A DNA stretch of 64,000 bases, taken from contig JADCRB010000013.1 in the NCBI GenBank assembly GCA_021464245.1, positions 11,933,631 to 11,997,630 on the forward strand, read 5' to 3'. The notes under the pieces were generated by a model that saw only the letters and a list, made by a program, of their open reading frames with translations, made no database searches and had not been told where the DNA came from. A program made the translations under genes and the position numbers. This document shows positions 45,486-57,440 of the stretch, piece by piece (positions within the stretch are counted from its first letter, which is position 1; each line of letters starts with the position of its first letter). Source of the DNA: Carallia brachiata. Lineage: Eukaryota; Streptophyta; Magnoliopsida; Malpighiales; Rhizophoraceae.

Positions 45486-46247
45486 ATTGTACTTATCGTG
45501 TGCCGTTAGGCCTTATCGTGTGCCTTTTGCACTATCGTGTGTCGAGGTTTGTTGCTTCTCTGCCAATAGATCTGTGCTTTTTTCTCAGCTTTTTATGCCG
45601 TTTAACTGCCCTTTCATGGGCTGTGGGGTCTAGTCGCCCTTTTGGTGTTTCTCATAGGTGTGGTGTAGGTGGATTCTTAACGCCTTGTGCTGTTGCTCGT
45701 GCTGGTTAGCTTCTGATCGCTTTTTCTTGCATGCCACCGCTTCCCCTACCTTCGGCTTAAGCTCTGCTTGAGAGTACAAGGGTGGGGGACCCTCCCTCTT
45801 TTTGGCTTTAGTTAGCCTATATAGTCTCTGATATGCCGAAGTGCTTTGTTAGGATGTTAGGGGTGGGAGGAGGAGACGCCGCCACCGTGCCCTTTATTTT
45901 AGCCGCCTTCTAGTGTGGCCAATCTAGGTGTCTACGTAGCTGCAAAGAGGTGCTAGGGGTTAGTCAACTAGCTGCTGCCTGTCTTGTGCCTAGTTACTCG
46001 TGTCACACTACTTGCTTTCTTCACCAACATTTGTCTAGCTAAGTGTCACTGCTGCCCATGGTGGGGGTGGTGCTCCCTGTGTTTGTTGAGATGGTTCACG
46101 CCTATAAGACTATTTTGGTTGGGTTTCTTTTTTCGGGCTCCCAAGGTCTGTGTTTAGGCCTATGTTTGGACTAGAGTTTGGTCTGCTTTGTAGACTTGTA
46201 TCTTTTTCTTAATCTAATCTAAGTTACCTTGGATAAAAAAAAAAAAA
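45486..46247 (+). mobile_element. Poly(A)-tailed retroposed segment with target-site duplication (LINE-like or retroposed transcript)
   Basis: About 760 bp, clearly GC-richer than its surroundings, ending in a run of 13 A. It is flanked by near-identical 20-bp direct repeats (45466-45485 and 46248-46267; core GTTCACGAAA, 18 of 20 match). These are hallmarks of LINE-type retroposition. The 5' end carries three imperfect copies of TATCGTGTGCC. I see no RT or endonuclease, so it is either a 5'-truncated LINE 3' end or a retroposed non-coding RNA. Confidence 0.75.
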
Positions 46248-46267
46248 GGTTCACGAAAAGTGTCATA

Positions 46268-47856
46268 TTTTATAATATTTATCCCAAAGAGTAAACTTTA
46301 GGTTGCATTGCATGAGAAAATAGCTTAAAAAATATGTCTGACTTATGATCAATAAAAATTTTAGATAAGAAGATAAACCGCATAATCTCTTTCTTTGCAA
46401 AATTCAACTCCTTATTGAATCTCAGTGTGATGTTACATGCTAGTATAAATTCCTTCAGCTAGTGTGGTTGTCATTGTTATTTAATAACTAGATGTGTCTA
46501 AACGAGTCGTCGAGTCAGGTTTGGATTGAGACATTTTGAGTTCGAGTTACTTTGTGTGAGGGTTATTTTTGGTTGACTTATGTTTTGGTCGGATTTTGGT
46601 TGACCCATGGGTCAACAAAGGGCAGCAATTAAATAGTGGAACACCTTGCAACTAGTACACAAACCCCACAAAGGGCCGTGGCCTTTTGGGACCACCAATG
46701 GATTCTAAAACTAAAGATAATGAAACCTTAATTTTTGTAAGTCGACACAACATTCCAAAAATCGTTGCCCTTGAGTTGTAAGGCAAAACTTCAACTCAGG
46801 AGGGCAAATATTATACAAACTTTAAAATAGCTTGAATCCAACAATTGTTATCGGTTAACGATCCTTCTTAGTGGCACAAAGTGATTATACTTTGGATCCA
46901 AGGGCATCGAATAATCACAAATGGAGCCATGCAAACCATACTTAAAATAAATGATCCTTTGGTTCATTAATCGAATTGATAGAACTAAGAGAGTAAACGA
47001 AGCAACAAAAGCCAGTGAGATGTTGCTTGCCAATTGAAATACTAATTAAAGTAATCAATAATGGCTGGCTAAATAACCACTTCAAGACATGATAAAACTT
47101 GTGTTCCAAATCGATCAGATTGCTACAGTAGCATACACCAGCCAAAAAGCAAGTATTTTGAAAGATCTTTTTATCCATATATAATTGATCACATAATTCT
47201 CCTCCAATTGTTTGCATCATATGAAGTTGATGCTAATAGCTTAAGGAGCAAACAATTAAAAGTAAACTGGATTTATTAACAAACATGACAAATGACCATT
47301 AAAAAGGCTATTTAAATGTCTAAGAAACTAACAATAACCTTATCCAAGGTTTTAAAAACATAAGACTAAAAGCTACAACCAAAATAGTAAATCCAGAAAA
47401 GTTCTTGTTCAAGACCATTAACATTAGCCATCAAACGCAACAGGAAAGAAAGCAAATGGTCTCGTAACTTAGTAACCACCACAAAGGTGTAGGACAAAGT
47501 GCAAGGTGGACTCTTTCTGGATGAGTGTCAATCATCTAATCTTGCACTAACTGATCCTATACCATTTCAGAATACAAAAAATTCTGGCATTAACAGACAC
47601 TCAAGTCATATTTTTGAAACTTCAAAATTCAAGAAACTATGTATCCAATAAACATTGGTAGTCAGTACTAAGTGGAAACAAAGTGTTAATTATCAAATTG
47701 AGCTTTTCAATTCTCCTCATTAAAAGTCATTGAATTTAAAGCTATTGATGATGATTCTCTAACGACATTTAATTTTGAAAATTGAATCTCTAAGCTAGCA
47801 ATTTCTTGGTTGTCAACATCATCATCAACTACATTAATATAAATTATAAAAAATAA
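46268..47856. other. Intergenic DNA, no gene recognised
   Basis: Short open frames only. The stretch at 46491-46620 (TAGATGTGTCTAAACGAGTCG, then repeated GGTTGAC) resembles the GGGTYGRGTT-type ends of plant hAT elements. It could be the 3' end of the element whose transposase lies at 47857-50344, but I found no matching opposite end. Confidence 0.4.
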
Positions 47857-50344
47857 TTAAAAACTATACAAACAATATAAGAATTTAAACTTAAGGAAAA
47901 AAAAAACGAATTTTACTTCTTGTAACCATACAACCAATTGTATACAGTGATTTAAATTTTTTGCAGTTTTTTGCAAAAGAGAAGCTTTCCACTTAGTTAT
48001 AACTCTACCTCCCATGCTAAAAGCGAACTCTGAAGCAACTGCTGTGATTGGTATGCTTAATATGTCTCTAGCCACATGAGAGAGAATTAGAAATCGATTT
48101 TGAGACAATTTCTACCAAGTAAGGACATCCAAATGGAACTTCTGAGCTTTTTTTGGCTCCTTGAAGTATAAATCCAAATCTGTTTGTTTTGACTCTAGTG
48201 AATTACTCTCAAAAAAATTGAATTTTTATATTAACAGTTAATAAGCTAGTGATAATTAGATATTTCAACAATGTACTAATCATTCAAACTAAAGCAACTT
48301 CAACATGAAAGCAATCAAAAATCATGCTTGAAATTTAGGGCAAGGCCAGATAGGTCACTAGTTACACTGTCACACTTCTAGGGTATCCCATTTAGTTGGG
48401 TTTTTTTTGCACTGTTCACCTAATTCCATGTTTGATCTTTATGTTTTTTTTTTTATAAGTACACTATATTATGAACAACAATATATAATACTGCTCCACT
48501 GCTTATTACTGAAGAATGTTTGGTCTTCGTTTTTCCACTTTGGTTATTACGTCCACAATTAGTCATTTTTTATGCTAGAGGATTACTAATGAAAATCCAA
48601 ACAGCGACCCATTTCCAAAATCTTTTGCATAAGAGACAAAGGCAAACCTAAAAAATTGAGCCATAGAATGATATTTTAACAAACTACAAAGGTAAGTCAT
48701 CAACTTGTATAAATTGAAGGTAAACTTACTGCAATATCTTCTTCGTCATTGCATTAGAATTTGAGTTGCCACTTCGACTGCAAAATGACATTGAAGTTGT
48801 GTTCTTACTTGCATAATCGTTGAACAATCGCAAAAGCTCAAAATGAACGCGATCAGCCTTTTCTTTTACTACTGAAGAATCCAATTTTTTGAAGTAAAAC
48901 TTCACAAAATCTTAATTGTACTGAGGATTAAAGATTACAGCAAAAAAAAGTACAACACTATAACAACTCCAATACTTGTTAAATTTTATCTTTATCTCCA
49001 TTAACATTTCACTTATGTGAGGATTGGGATGTTCCTTCCCTTTTAAGAAGCAAATCTCAATCTTTCACACATGTTGAAAATACAAATTAGGAGTTGGGTA
49101 TTCACTTCCAGAAAATAATTTTGTAATTGCATTAAAATGTTTTAAAAGATCACAGATCTTCTTTCCTCTAGCCCATTCTTCATCAGTCAAATACCATATA
49201 AAATTATCATTGACAAGTTTTATACGAGCAAAGGCATTGTGATAATTAAGTGCCCTGATAAGCATCTTATCTGTGGAATTCCATCTAGTGAGACAATATA
49301 ACTATAATGTATTGGAACAATCACAACCAATAAGTTTTGCACACTCCTCAAATTTCAATTTTCCCTTTTTTAAGCCATCCACATATTTGATCCCTTCTCT
49401 GATATCCATAATAGCACAATTAATCACCTTCAATCCATCTTCCACAATCGAATTCAATATGTGTGTAGAATAATAAAAATGAAAGAAGTCACCATCACAG
49501 TGTAAGCAATCTTCAAGCTTCAAGTGATTAAGCAGGAAATCTTGCATATTATCATTACATCAAGCATTATCCAAAGTGATAGTGAAAATTTTCTTTGTAA
49601 TATCCCACTGCTTCAAAATGTCGTAAACTTTGTGATACAAAGCTAATGCAGTATGTAGGGAGGGACATGACAAAAGCTCAAAATTTTGTTATTCAACCTC
49701 CAATGTTCATCCACATAATGTGCAGTAAGACACAAATATCTTTAACACAAAGTAGAGGTCCACATATTGCATATCAAACAAATTTTGCTAAGAATTGTTC
49801 TCAAAGTGTTTTTCAATTTTCCTCTCTTTATTTTATACACCTTCCCACAATATGCTTTTACTGCATACCTAATTATTGGTTTGGCATCTTCATTCAAATG
49901 TATGTGCATATCTCTATTCTTTTCATGTTCAGTAAATGTGAATGGATATCTATGCTTCATAATAGGTATATCAATTTTCTCTTTATAAATATTTTATTTT
50001 TCTCATTAGTTTCCCTTGTTCTTCATCTTTACAAATTTTCTTACGATAAGCCAAAAGATAATGATGCTTTTTAGAAGTACCAAATGAGGACTCAACAAGA
50101 TATAACCTAGCACAATGCTTGAAGCTTGCTCTTGTCTTCCTATCTTTATTTTCTTATTTTGAACTAACTCAATATCTTCCCAAGAAATAGACTTCCTATT
50201 TTTCACAATACTTGGGCTAGAAGATTTGTCTATAACAACATCGCAATCATCATTGACATCTATTGAGATCTGTGAAGACATGACTATAAAGGAGAAAAGG
50301 AACACTATTAATGTAGCAAAGTAAGCTAACTTGCTAAATTTCAT
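47857..50344 (-). pseudogene. hAT-family transposase (zinc finger BED/RICESLEEPER type), decayed
   Basis: Minus strand. Conserved blocks in order: an N-terminal acidic part (about 50150-50290); YPFTFTEHE...LKN...ICLICNMWTS (49742-49960); the FHFYYSTHILNSIVEDGLK block (49302-49547); EW...YPTPNLYF (49065-49265); YWSCYSVVLFFAVIFNPQYN (about 48890-48980); and the C-terminal hAT dimerisation domain (48108-47910: LSHVARDILSIPITAVASEFAF). A likely intron lies at about 48215-48727, with a perfect GTAAGT donor. Stops and frameshifts occur between blocks, including W-stop near 48110, so it cannot make transposase. Confidence 0.8.
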
Positions 50345-51023
50345 GTTGATGAATTTAAACTTTCAATTTCCATAATAAAAGATGAATATGACTTGGACTT
50401 AAGAAGGGAAATGCAAATGCAAAAAGACAAAACAAAAATCAAACAAAACAAATTTTGGCAAATAGAACTTCTTATATCTTTCTACAAATGGAGTAGTACT
50501 TGTTATATCTTTGATATAACCGTCATAGTTACAAAATGAGAATGAGTCACAACAAATAGAACTTAGTCTCTGCAATTTGCAAATCAATAGTAGAATGTTC
50601 TCAACATCCTTAAAGCAAATAAGCTAACATTCATTCAATCCTCTATCGTCCAAAATGGCAAAAGTTATATTACTGTTGGATTTTACCCAAAAAAAAAAAA
50701 CAAGTGTATAGATGCCTCTATATAGTCGGTGTAGGTGGTCGTAAATCTCACATTAGTTGGTATTTAGATCCTCAATTCTCTAAACATAACAAAGACATTT
50801 CTTAGACATTCCGCATAATAAACTAAAGCAGACTCAAATTTTATTGCCAAACTCTTTGTGCTTACTGTGAGACAAGAATAAGATCCTCTATTTAAGCTGC
50901 GGTAGAGGTAGATGGGTTTCCTTCTCCCCTTTTTTCCTTCAGAATGTCATTGATCATGCCCTCCAACTTCTCAACCTTCCTCATCTCTTCAACACCCATA
51001 ATTTTTTTCCCATATAAGTTTCC
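50345..51023. other. Intergenic DNA with a possible coding tail
   Basis: AT-rich. Near 50870-51020, minus-strand frames contain a charged stretch (MRKVEKLEGMINDILKEKRGEG) that could be the frameshifted end of the coiled-coil fragment at 51024-51209. Nothing else is seen. Confidence 0.35.
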
Positions 51024-51209
51024 CTAAAAAAAAGAGACCTCAGCCTTCGCTCTCTTGATCACTTTGTATGCGTCAACAGCTGTTTTTGTAGTCTCCCTCA
51101 CAGTATCCTCAGTTGCCTTCAATTTTTCTATCTTTTCTTTAAGTTTTTTTTTTTTCCATTTTCTAAGAGGGACTTGGCAGCATTGTGATGCAGCGTTCAG
51201 TAATAACAA
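51024..51209 (-). pseudogene. Lys/Glu-rich coiled-coil fragment
   Basis: A 61-codon minus-strand frame (KLKEKIEKLKATEDTVRETTKTAVDAYKVIKRAKAEV) with heptad-like charged spacing. It ends in a T-run, after which another frame continues with a similar charged composition down to about 50890. I do not recognise the protein. It may be the last part of a broken gene or a chance frame; the T-run frameshift suggests decay. Confidence 0.3.
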
Positions 51210-53248
51210 GACTAATACATGATTAAGCTTTAGGAAGAGAAACTTTTCAAAAAGAAAAATAACATGAAAAACTAACAGTCTTATTAAATTTGAAGAAATA
51301 TGTATGTGGAATGCCTTAACCTTTAGACTTATATAGGTATTTATAGCTAAATTCCATAGCTAAGAAAAGAAATACTTTAATGATTAAATCAAAATGAAAA
51401 GGAAATTAGAATAATTCGATAATATTTCAGAACAATCGGTACTCCATAATATTCAAGAAATATGCTAAAAAAATGCTTGGAATATTTTAGATATAGTTGG
51501 AAGGCAAGTCTTTTCAAGTCTTCTAAAATTTACCTTTGGGATTCTTCTGATGGTCCCTCTGGTCCACAAAGTCTTGGGATACTCATTCTATGTTACATTG
51601 ATGGCCTCATTTCCATTTGTTCCTTTCTCACCCTTTTTCACTTTCTTATTTTCTTTGTTCAGCACAAATGTCATAATTGTCTACGCTCCTTATTTCCCCT
51701 TCTTGCTTAACAGATTGCCCAAACTAAATTTTATTGCTGCTTTGGCTTTGGGCAGAGACAACTTTTGAATAATTCTCCTCATCCTTGTTTGATATGGAAA
51801 ACAAACAGAAGATGTAAAAATCTTAAGGATTTTAGGGGGTATTTATATACATGTGCTGGTTTGTTTTCCAAGGTAGTGTGATTGCAATAGAGGATTAGGG
51901 AGGGAATGATGTAGGAATGTAGTGAGTCAAAGTTTGTGAATTTGTTAGTGTGACATGAGGATTTGATATGATAATTCTCGTTCTGCAACTGCTTGTGTCA
52001 GCGTCAGGGGCAGGGAGTGGTATCAGAGGTAATGGAGAGTGAAAAAGTAATGATTATCATTGTATTTTTTTTTTCCTTGGAATTAAGATCACAGAATCAA
52101 AGTTCTTATTTGCTATTTTTTTTATCACAGTTCAAATTTTTTTATTGATTGTTGATTGTTGATAAGTGTACTTAGTTGATGATTAATTTTTTAGTGAACG
52201 ATCAATAATTTGCAGATTAAGTTACCATAATATATACTATAATTCTGTAAATCTTATAGTAATAAAAAAGAATCAAATGTCACAAATGATTATTTTAATA
52301 TTCAAACAATAATTAACAATATTATTGTAACCCAATACTATATATATATATATATATATTTTACTTTTCTAATTTGACAGCGATAGTCATTGATAACAAA
52401 AATCATCAAAATGAATCAAGAACAGTAATCATCAACATGTAAACTAAACAGATATTGTCTTTTATTCAAACGATAAGTATAACAAAGCTCATTTGTAATG
52501 TAATTGTCAACACACTTTATTGAAAGATATATAATAAAATGATTTTTTATAAATGGATAAATGGATCCAACTTTATGAAAACATATTCTCATGAACTCAT
52601 TTAAATATAAAAATTTTTATACTACAAGCAAATTATTCTATATTGTACGTTTTTACCACAATAATATTTTCCATCTTAAAGAGATTTACATTAATATATC
52701 GTATGTAACTATAAATCTCTCTTATATTATTTAAATATTAGACATATTACATGAAGAATAATGAGATATATCACAAAAACTGTATCATAAAACATCTCAA
52801 AATTTATAATTATGGAGAAAATCATCAACTTTTTTCCTTTTTTAGCTTAACGGTGTTAAAAAAGTTGATGATTCTTTCAATAATTGTAAATTTTTAGATA
52901 TTTCATGACACATTTTTCGTAACATATATCATTAATCTAACATAAAATATTTTGTATGTAGTGTAAAATTTTTGTGTCTAAATTTGCATGGGAATTTTTG
53001 TCCAATAAACAATTCTCATACTATAAAAGTATTAATACCATGTTTTTATTAATCATTAAATACCTTTTAAAGAATGTATTTAAGACACCCATCATCGCAA
53101 TATAAAAGAAATAAAATCTTTAGTAATATTAAATGATCATAACTTTGGATTACCTTAAATGAATATCTTATACAAATCCAAGAAACCAATATGGTAATTA
53201 ATGAATTTTAACAACTATAGTTTATCCAAGCATGAACCAGACAAGTTC
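51210..53248. other. AT-rich intergenic DNA
   Basis: No coding exon recognised. It contains a TA microsatellite (about 52342-52361) and a long imperfect hairpin at 52755-52940, listed separately. Two short plus-strand frames at 51462-51768 look like chance. Confidence 0.45.
52755..52940. repeat. Long AT-rich hairpin, candidate MITE or small-RNA precursor
   Basis: The inner arms AATCATCAACTTTTTT (52820-52835) and AAAAAAGTTGATGATT (52858-52873) are perfect inverted repeats around a 22-bp loop. Imperfect pairing continues outwards for about 60 bp on each side (for example ATGAGATATATCAC against its counterpart near 52921-52936). No protein coding. Confidence 0.7.
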
Positions 53249-53256
53249 TATATAAA
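53249..53256 (+). promoter_or_regulatory. TATA box of the defensin-like pseudogene
   Basis: TATATAAA lies 77 bp upstream of the ATG at 53333, a normal distance for a plant gene with a short 5' UTR. Confidence 0.5.
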
Positions 53257-53332
53257 GAGGAATATTGTTTTTCGTTACATCCATTACATACACAAGAAAA
53301 GTGTTCGGTAAAAACAAAAAGAAGGTAATAAG

Positions 53333-53746
53333 ATGGGTTTCGGTAACATTGCTCATGCCACAAAATTTTTTTTGTTTGTGCTTTTATGCACTATCATTCT
53401 CTTGAATGCAGGTGAGACAGAGGACTTAATGTTGTCAACAAAAAATGCATTGCTTTATTGATATCTTTTACTAATTAACACAACTTATTGTTTTAAATGA
53501 TATTGATTTGTTTGAATTAATTTTCTTAATTTTGGATGTAGGAAAAACTAGGTCAGAATTGGCCCAAACTTGATACCTCGAGGGCCATGTTCAGTATTTG
53601 CAAATTGCGAACAAAATTGCTAACGGACGAGGTTCCGATTTGGAGGATATTGCAGACTATACGATGGGGTTTACACATGTTTTTGAGACACTGGTAGCTA
53701 TATCATCCCGACTAGAGATTCTTACCCTCCTAAGTGCAATCCATAA
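53333..53746 (+). pseudogene. Defensin-like (DEFL) secreted cysteine-rich peptide, pseudogene
   Basis: Exon 1 (53333-53411) encodes a 26-residue signal peptide with a hydrophobic core (FFLFVLLCTIILLNA) and ends in a GT donor. A 130-bp intron ends at AG 53541. Exon 2 in one frame gives a cysteine pattern: C at 53588, NC, QNC, a GGYC...YTCF gamma-core-like motif, and a last KC before TAA at 53744. This frame has stops at 53621 (TAA) and at 53684, where TGA stands at the expected CFC cysteine. It is also out of frame with exon 1, so a frameshift is needed. Two-exon architecture and cysteine spacing fit plant DEFL peptides, which are extracellular antimicrobial or signalling peptides. Confidence 0.6.
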
Positions 53747-54479
53747 TTTAAAATGGAGTTGCTCTGGTGAGAGTTGTACTAGCAATATGAAGTTTATTTG
53801 AATATAATTTCAGATTTTTCTCTAGTCTTTTTGTAATAATTTTGCAACTTTTTAGTTGCAATGAAGTACAACTTCTATAGTTAACAAATGACAAGGCTTC
53901 TATCATGCTCTTGGCCTAATTAACTTGTCCATTTTTTTCCCTCACTCTTAAAGGACTAGAATCTTAACCTTAAACGAATAAGGAAATCAAAACATATAAA
54001 GTAATTATCCTTATAGCGCTGGAGTTTTGTAAGATGCCAGTAACCTTGACAATTTTTGCTTATTAATGGGGTGTAAACTCAACAAACTCCTCTTAAAAAT
54101 AAGAGTACAAGAACAATAATTTAATAACAAAGTAGGCAAATAAATACAAATCACTATGAAAAAAATAAATAGCAATATACAACTCAATGCATAGTTCTCT
54201 ATCAATATTTTACAACTAATTAGGTCTTTAAAATGCAACTTATAGCTTTGACTTACAAGGATTAAGATTTTAATTTGTGCATATGGTAGAGGTAAAAATG
54301 TTTGTTCATGGCTCCAAAAATCCAACTAATCATGGCCTAGAAGATTGTTTCCAACATGTGGATTTGCGACACTTAGTTTGCTTACTTATTTGATTACTCA
54401 ATGAATTGATTCTAGTTTTCTTTGTTGATTAAATTATTTATAGTGGTCTAGAGAAGTATATATTTGCTTTGTTGAGTGC
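53747..54479. other. Intergenic DNA, nothing recognised
   Basis: AT-rich. A 104-codon minus-strand frame (54011-54325) has low-complexity hydrophobic content and no recognisable domain. The last about 170 bp weakly resemble 62080-62250 and may belong to the Copia remnant that follows. Confidence 0.4.
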
Positions 54480-55690
54480 ATGCTTGACAAAAAGAGGTGA
54501 AGTATTTTTATATATTAAGGGAGAGAAGTATAACACTCATTTTTAATCTAGATAACCCTTTTGTACGCTAACAAAAAGAGAGAAAAATATGTTCGGGTTC
54601 GTGTGCTTATATTTGCTTTTTTTGTTCTTTGAATCAATTTTTTGTTATTATCACAAAACATTGAGAGTTACTAATATATTTGTTCAAGTGTGATTAGTGA
54701 AAGGAATGAATCAAACAAAAGCACAATACAAATGAAAGCAACACAAGTATATGAAGATTAGTGAATCAACTTGTGAGCTAAAGGAGTTGATGAATTGTAA
54801 CTAGAAATATTCTATGATCAGCTCAACAATGGGCATGACGACTTTATGAGCTTAGCAATGATGATTGAAGGTTGTTTCATGAAGTCTGGAGTTTGGAGAG
54901 GTAAAAGCATAGAGATTAGATTAAAGGTCTACTCGGTGATTGCTAATTTTTGAGGCTTGTATAATCAATGAATATGAGTTAAACACTGAACCATACAAGG
55001 CAAAAAGCTATTTGAGTCTTGTTTTCAACGCCCTAGCTATGCATTAATTAAAGGTTTATATAGGAAGTTCTAATAAAAAGAGTGAAGACTGTCAAAGCTA
55101 AGGTGATAGTCTTTGTGAGTTAACTTTAAGTGGATGTTATAGGAATGAGTTAAGCAATGAGTATATAGTTAGAAAGATATTTCTGTTTAGTTCTAAAAGC
55201 CATCATAAAGACGATATTTGGAAATTTGTGGAGGAAGTTATGGGTATAATATTAAAGAGTGTCAAAGCTTTTAAGGCTGATTTTATTGATCAAATTCTAA
55301 AAGCCTGTATAAGTCTAGAAGACAAAGGAGTGTCATCGTTCTAGACCCAAAGGCCTCCAATAAAATACTAAAGAGCATCACATATTTAGAATCCTTCATC
55401 AATAGAAGTCCTTCCTTAATAGTGTTGCAAGTGAATTAGCTACTGAACTAAATATGAATAGAAACTTGTATAAGTCTAGTTTCTAATGCAAAAACGACAT
55501 AATGTGGAGCTTTATAGAAAAATATATAAGTGATTTATGAAGGGTGTTTAGAGCTATAAAGTTGATTGCAATATTATCTCACAAGATTTGAAGAGCATTA
55601 AATAAATGATTTTGAATATGTGCTAAAAAATCTTATAACATTCAGTTATGATGTTCAATGAAAATTTTTGAATGATTTTTGTTTGAGAAA
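54480..55690 (+). repeat. Copia-type element remnant (3' internal end and LTR), older copy
   Basis: It is collinear with 62248-63150 in the same orientation. Shared anchors are TGCTTGACAAAAAGAGG / TGCTCGACGAAAAACGG, GTGCTTATATTTG, a TTTGTTCAAGTGTGATTAGTG block and CAACGCC...ATGCATTAATTAA. The polypurine tract and LTR start present in the other copy are deleted here. No reading frame survives. The family is inferred from the other copy. Confidence 0.6.
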
Positions 55691-56229
55691 GGAAAGTGAT
55701 AAGGTTACTGGTTAATCTCAGAACCAACATCTATAGACCAAGGCCCCAAAAACGCAATATACAATAAACTTTAGATCAAAAGAGCCCTACTAGAGAAATT
55801 ACCTCAAGTCTTATATAGATACTTTAATATCAGAAATACTTATTCCCTCTAGGCAATAAGAATCCACCAAATCTCTCATAGGTATCACAAGAATGCTATT
55901 TTTAAGATAATGACCTCACTCTTATTAGATTTCTTCTTCTTCACTCCTTTTATACTCTACCAACCTAAGCATCAAAGTATTAACGTCTTGTTCAACCTAG
56001 TACTCCGTAACTTTATTTTGTTTTGCAGGTCAAAAATTTAATCCAACATCTTTCATTTTTTGAAGGTTGGCCTGCTCTTAGCCATCTAGGTTTAAGCTTG
56101 ATCATTGGTGTTGTTTGTAGGAAATGAGGTTGTGTCTCTCCCTGTTGTCCCTTTTCTTGGCTTATAACTAGTAAGTGGAGTAAACCGATTTGTTGTCAAT
56201 GTTAGATGACAACACATCCCCTTATGTTA
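55691..56229. other. Intergenic DNA, nothing recognised
   Basis: No coding similarity seen. It could be the remainder of the Copia LTR or the leader of the Gypsy remnant that starts near 56230, but I find no LTR boundary. Confidence 0.4.
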
Positions 56230-57440
56230 CTCCCAGCCCAATGACTACAACTAGTTAGCAACCCTTCTCTCCAGAGGAGCTTCATACTATGACAGAGCAA
56301 ATTCGCAGACTTTCGGTTGTAATGGCATCTTTGAGAGAAAACAAAAGAGCCTCACCGTTGCAGACCTGAATCAAACTAATCATCGAAACAACACTATCGA
56401 GGAAGGACTCCCTATTATCGAAGACCAACTTCAAGACCCACTGAACACCCATAGTAAGTTTTCGGTATCGTAGAAGATCTACTTCCTCCCTGATATCCGC
56501 CACCTCTACATAATTGGACGAATCAAAGGCTATCTTTTTTACCAACCAGAGAGTCAAGGGATAATTCTCTAGTTTAGTCGAGGCAAGATATTCAAAAAAC
56601 ACCCTAAAAAAAAAACTTTTTCCAAAAAATGTTCGGATCACTCTCGAATGCGGGAAGAAACCGCCAAACAAGCCCAACAGCTAATTCTCCAGGTGGCCAC
56701 ACTCAAAGGAAGAAAGTCTTGCTAGTATGAGAAGCGTATATTTGGATCCCTGCTTGCAACAGAGGCCCAGCAAGTGCCAATTCATAAGAAGTTCAAGCAG
56801 CCTTTTCTCGACCCTTGTTATGGGATTGCCAATCTGGAAGCTCATTGGATCTGGTTCCATACTTTCATGATCCTGTACAGAGCCTCAAAATCCAATATGT
56901 GCAAAGCTTTCTTGACCACCTTAAAACGCCCAATGCATCACTGGTATGCAGAGCTGCCTCACTATCGATTCCAAGTCTAGAGGCGTTGGGGAGGAGATTT
57001 GCTACTCAATTGTCAAGAGTAAAAGATGAAGCAAATTGCTGCTACAATAGTTTCTATATGGCATAATCCAAACAAATCCTTGAGGGATTATGTCTCTCAT
57101 TTCAATAAGGAGGCACCAAAGATTAAAGAGTTAAGCCTAAAATTTACTTTTGGCTTTTATACGGGATTGAAGAAATCCTGATTCATATTTTCCCTGGACA
57201 AAAACCATCCTACAACCTTTGTGGAAATAATGATTGGAATAGAAAAATACATCATGGCATACGATGCAACTACTACACGAAATGTGATAGAAGTCCACCA
57301 GAAAGGTGGCGAATCCCAACCAAAGTCGTTCGAAGGTAAGGAGAAGAAGGCGGGGCCAGACCCATCTTGGAACTTGGGAGAAGGGTGCATCGAAGCGCCA
57401 ATAGCACTTTCAAGCGATACACATCGTTGAACATCTAAAC
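56230..57440 (+). pseudogene. Gypsy-type gag remnant (non-chromovirus type)
   Basis: After a degraded N-terminal part (MTEQIRRLSVVMASLREN near 56288) the plus strand carries a retrotransposon gag core. FDPCYGIANLEAHWIWFHTFM and MCKAFLTTLKRPMHHWY (56774-56975) match the usual pattern of a D/P-rich start, the H...F..M spacing and the MCKAF..TL...W box. SLRDYVSHFNKEAPKIKEL (about 57080-57130) follows. Frameshifts and stops separate the parts. Confidence 0.6.

Noticed and set aside
46848..47220. Overlapping minus-strand frames of 61 and 92 codons.
   Set aside because: No start context, no domain and no splice pattern; typical of chance frames in AT-rich DNA.
51462..51768. Two overlapping plus-strand frames rich in Phe and Leu.
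   Set aside because: The hydrophobic composition comes from T-rich DNA, and the frames have no homologous look or supporting context.
54011..54325. 104-codon minus-strand frame with hydrophobic stretches.
   Set aside because: Low complexity, no family resemblance, and it lies next to a decayed repeat.
56282..56677. 131-codon minus-strand frame opposite the Gypsy gag remnant.
   Set aside because: No recognisable domain; it lies opposite a plus-strand gag-like region and is best explained as a shadow frame.
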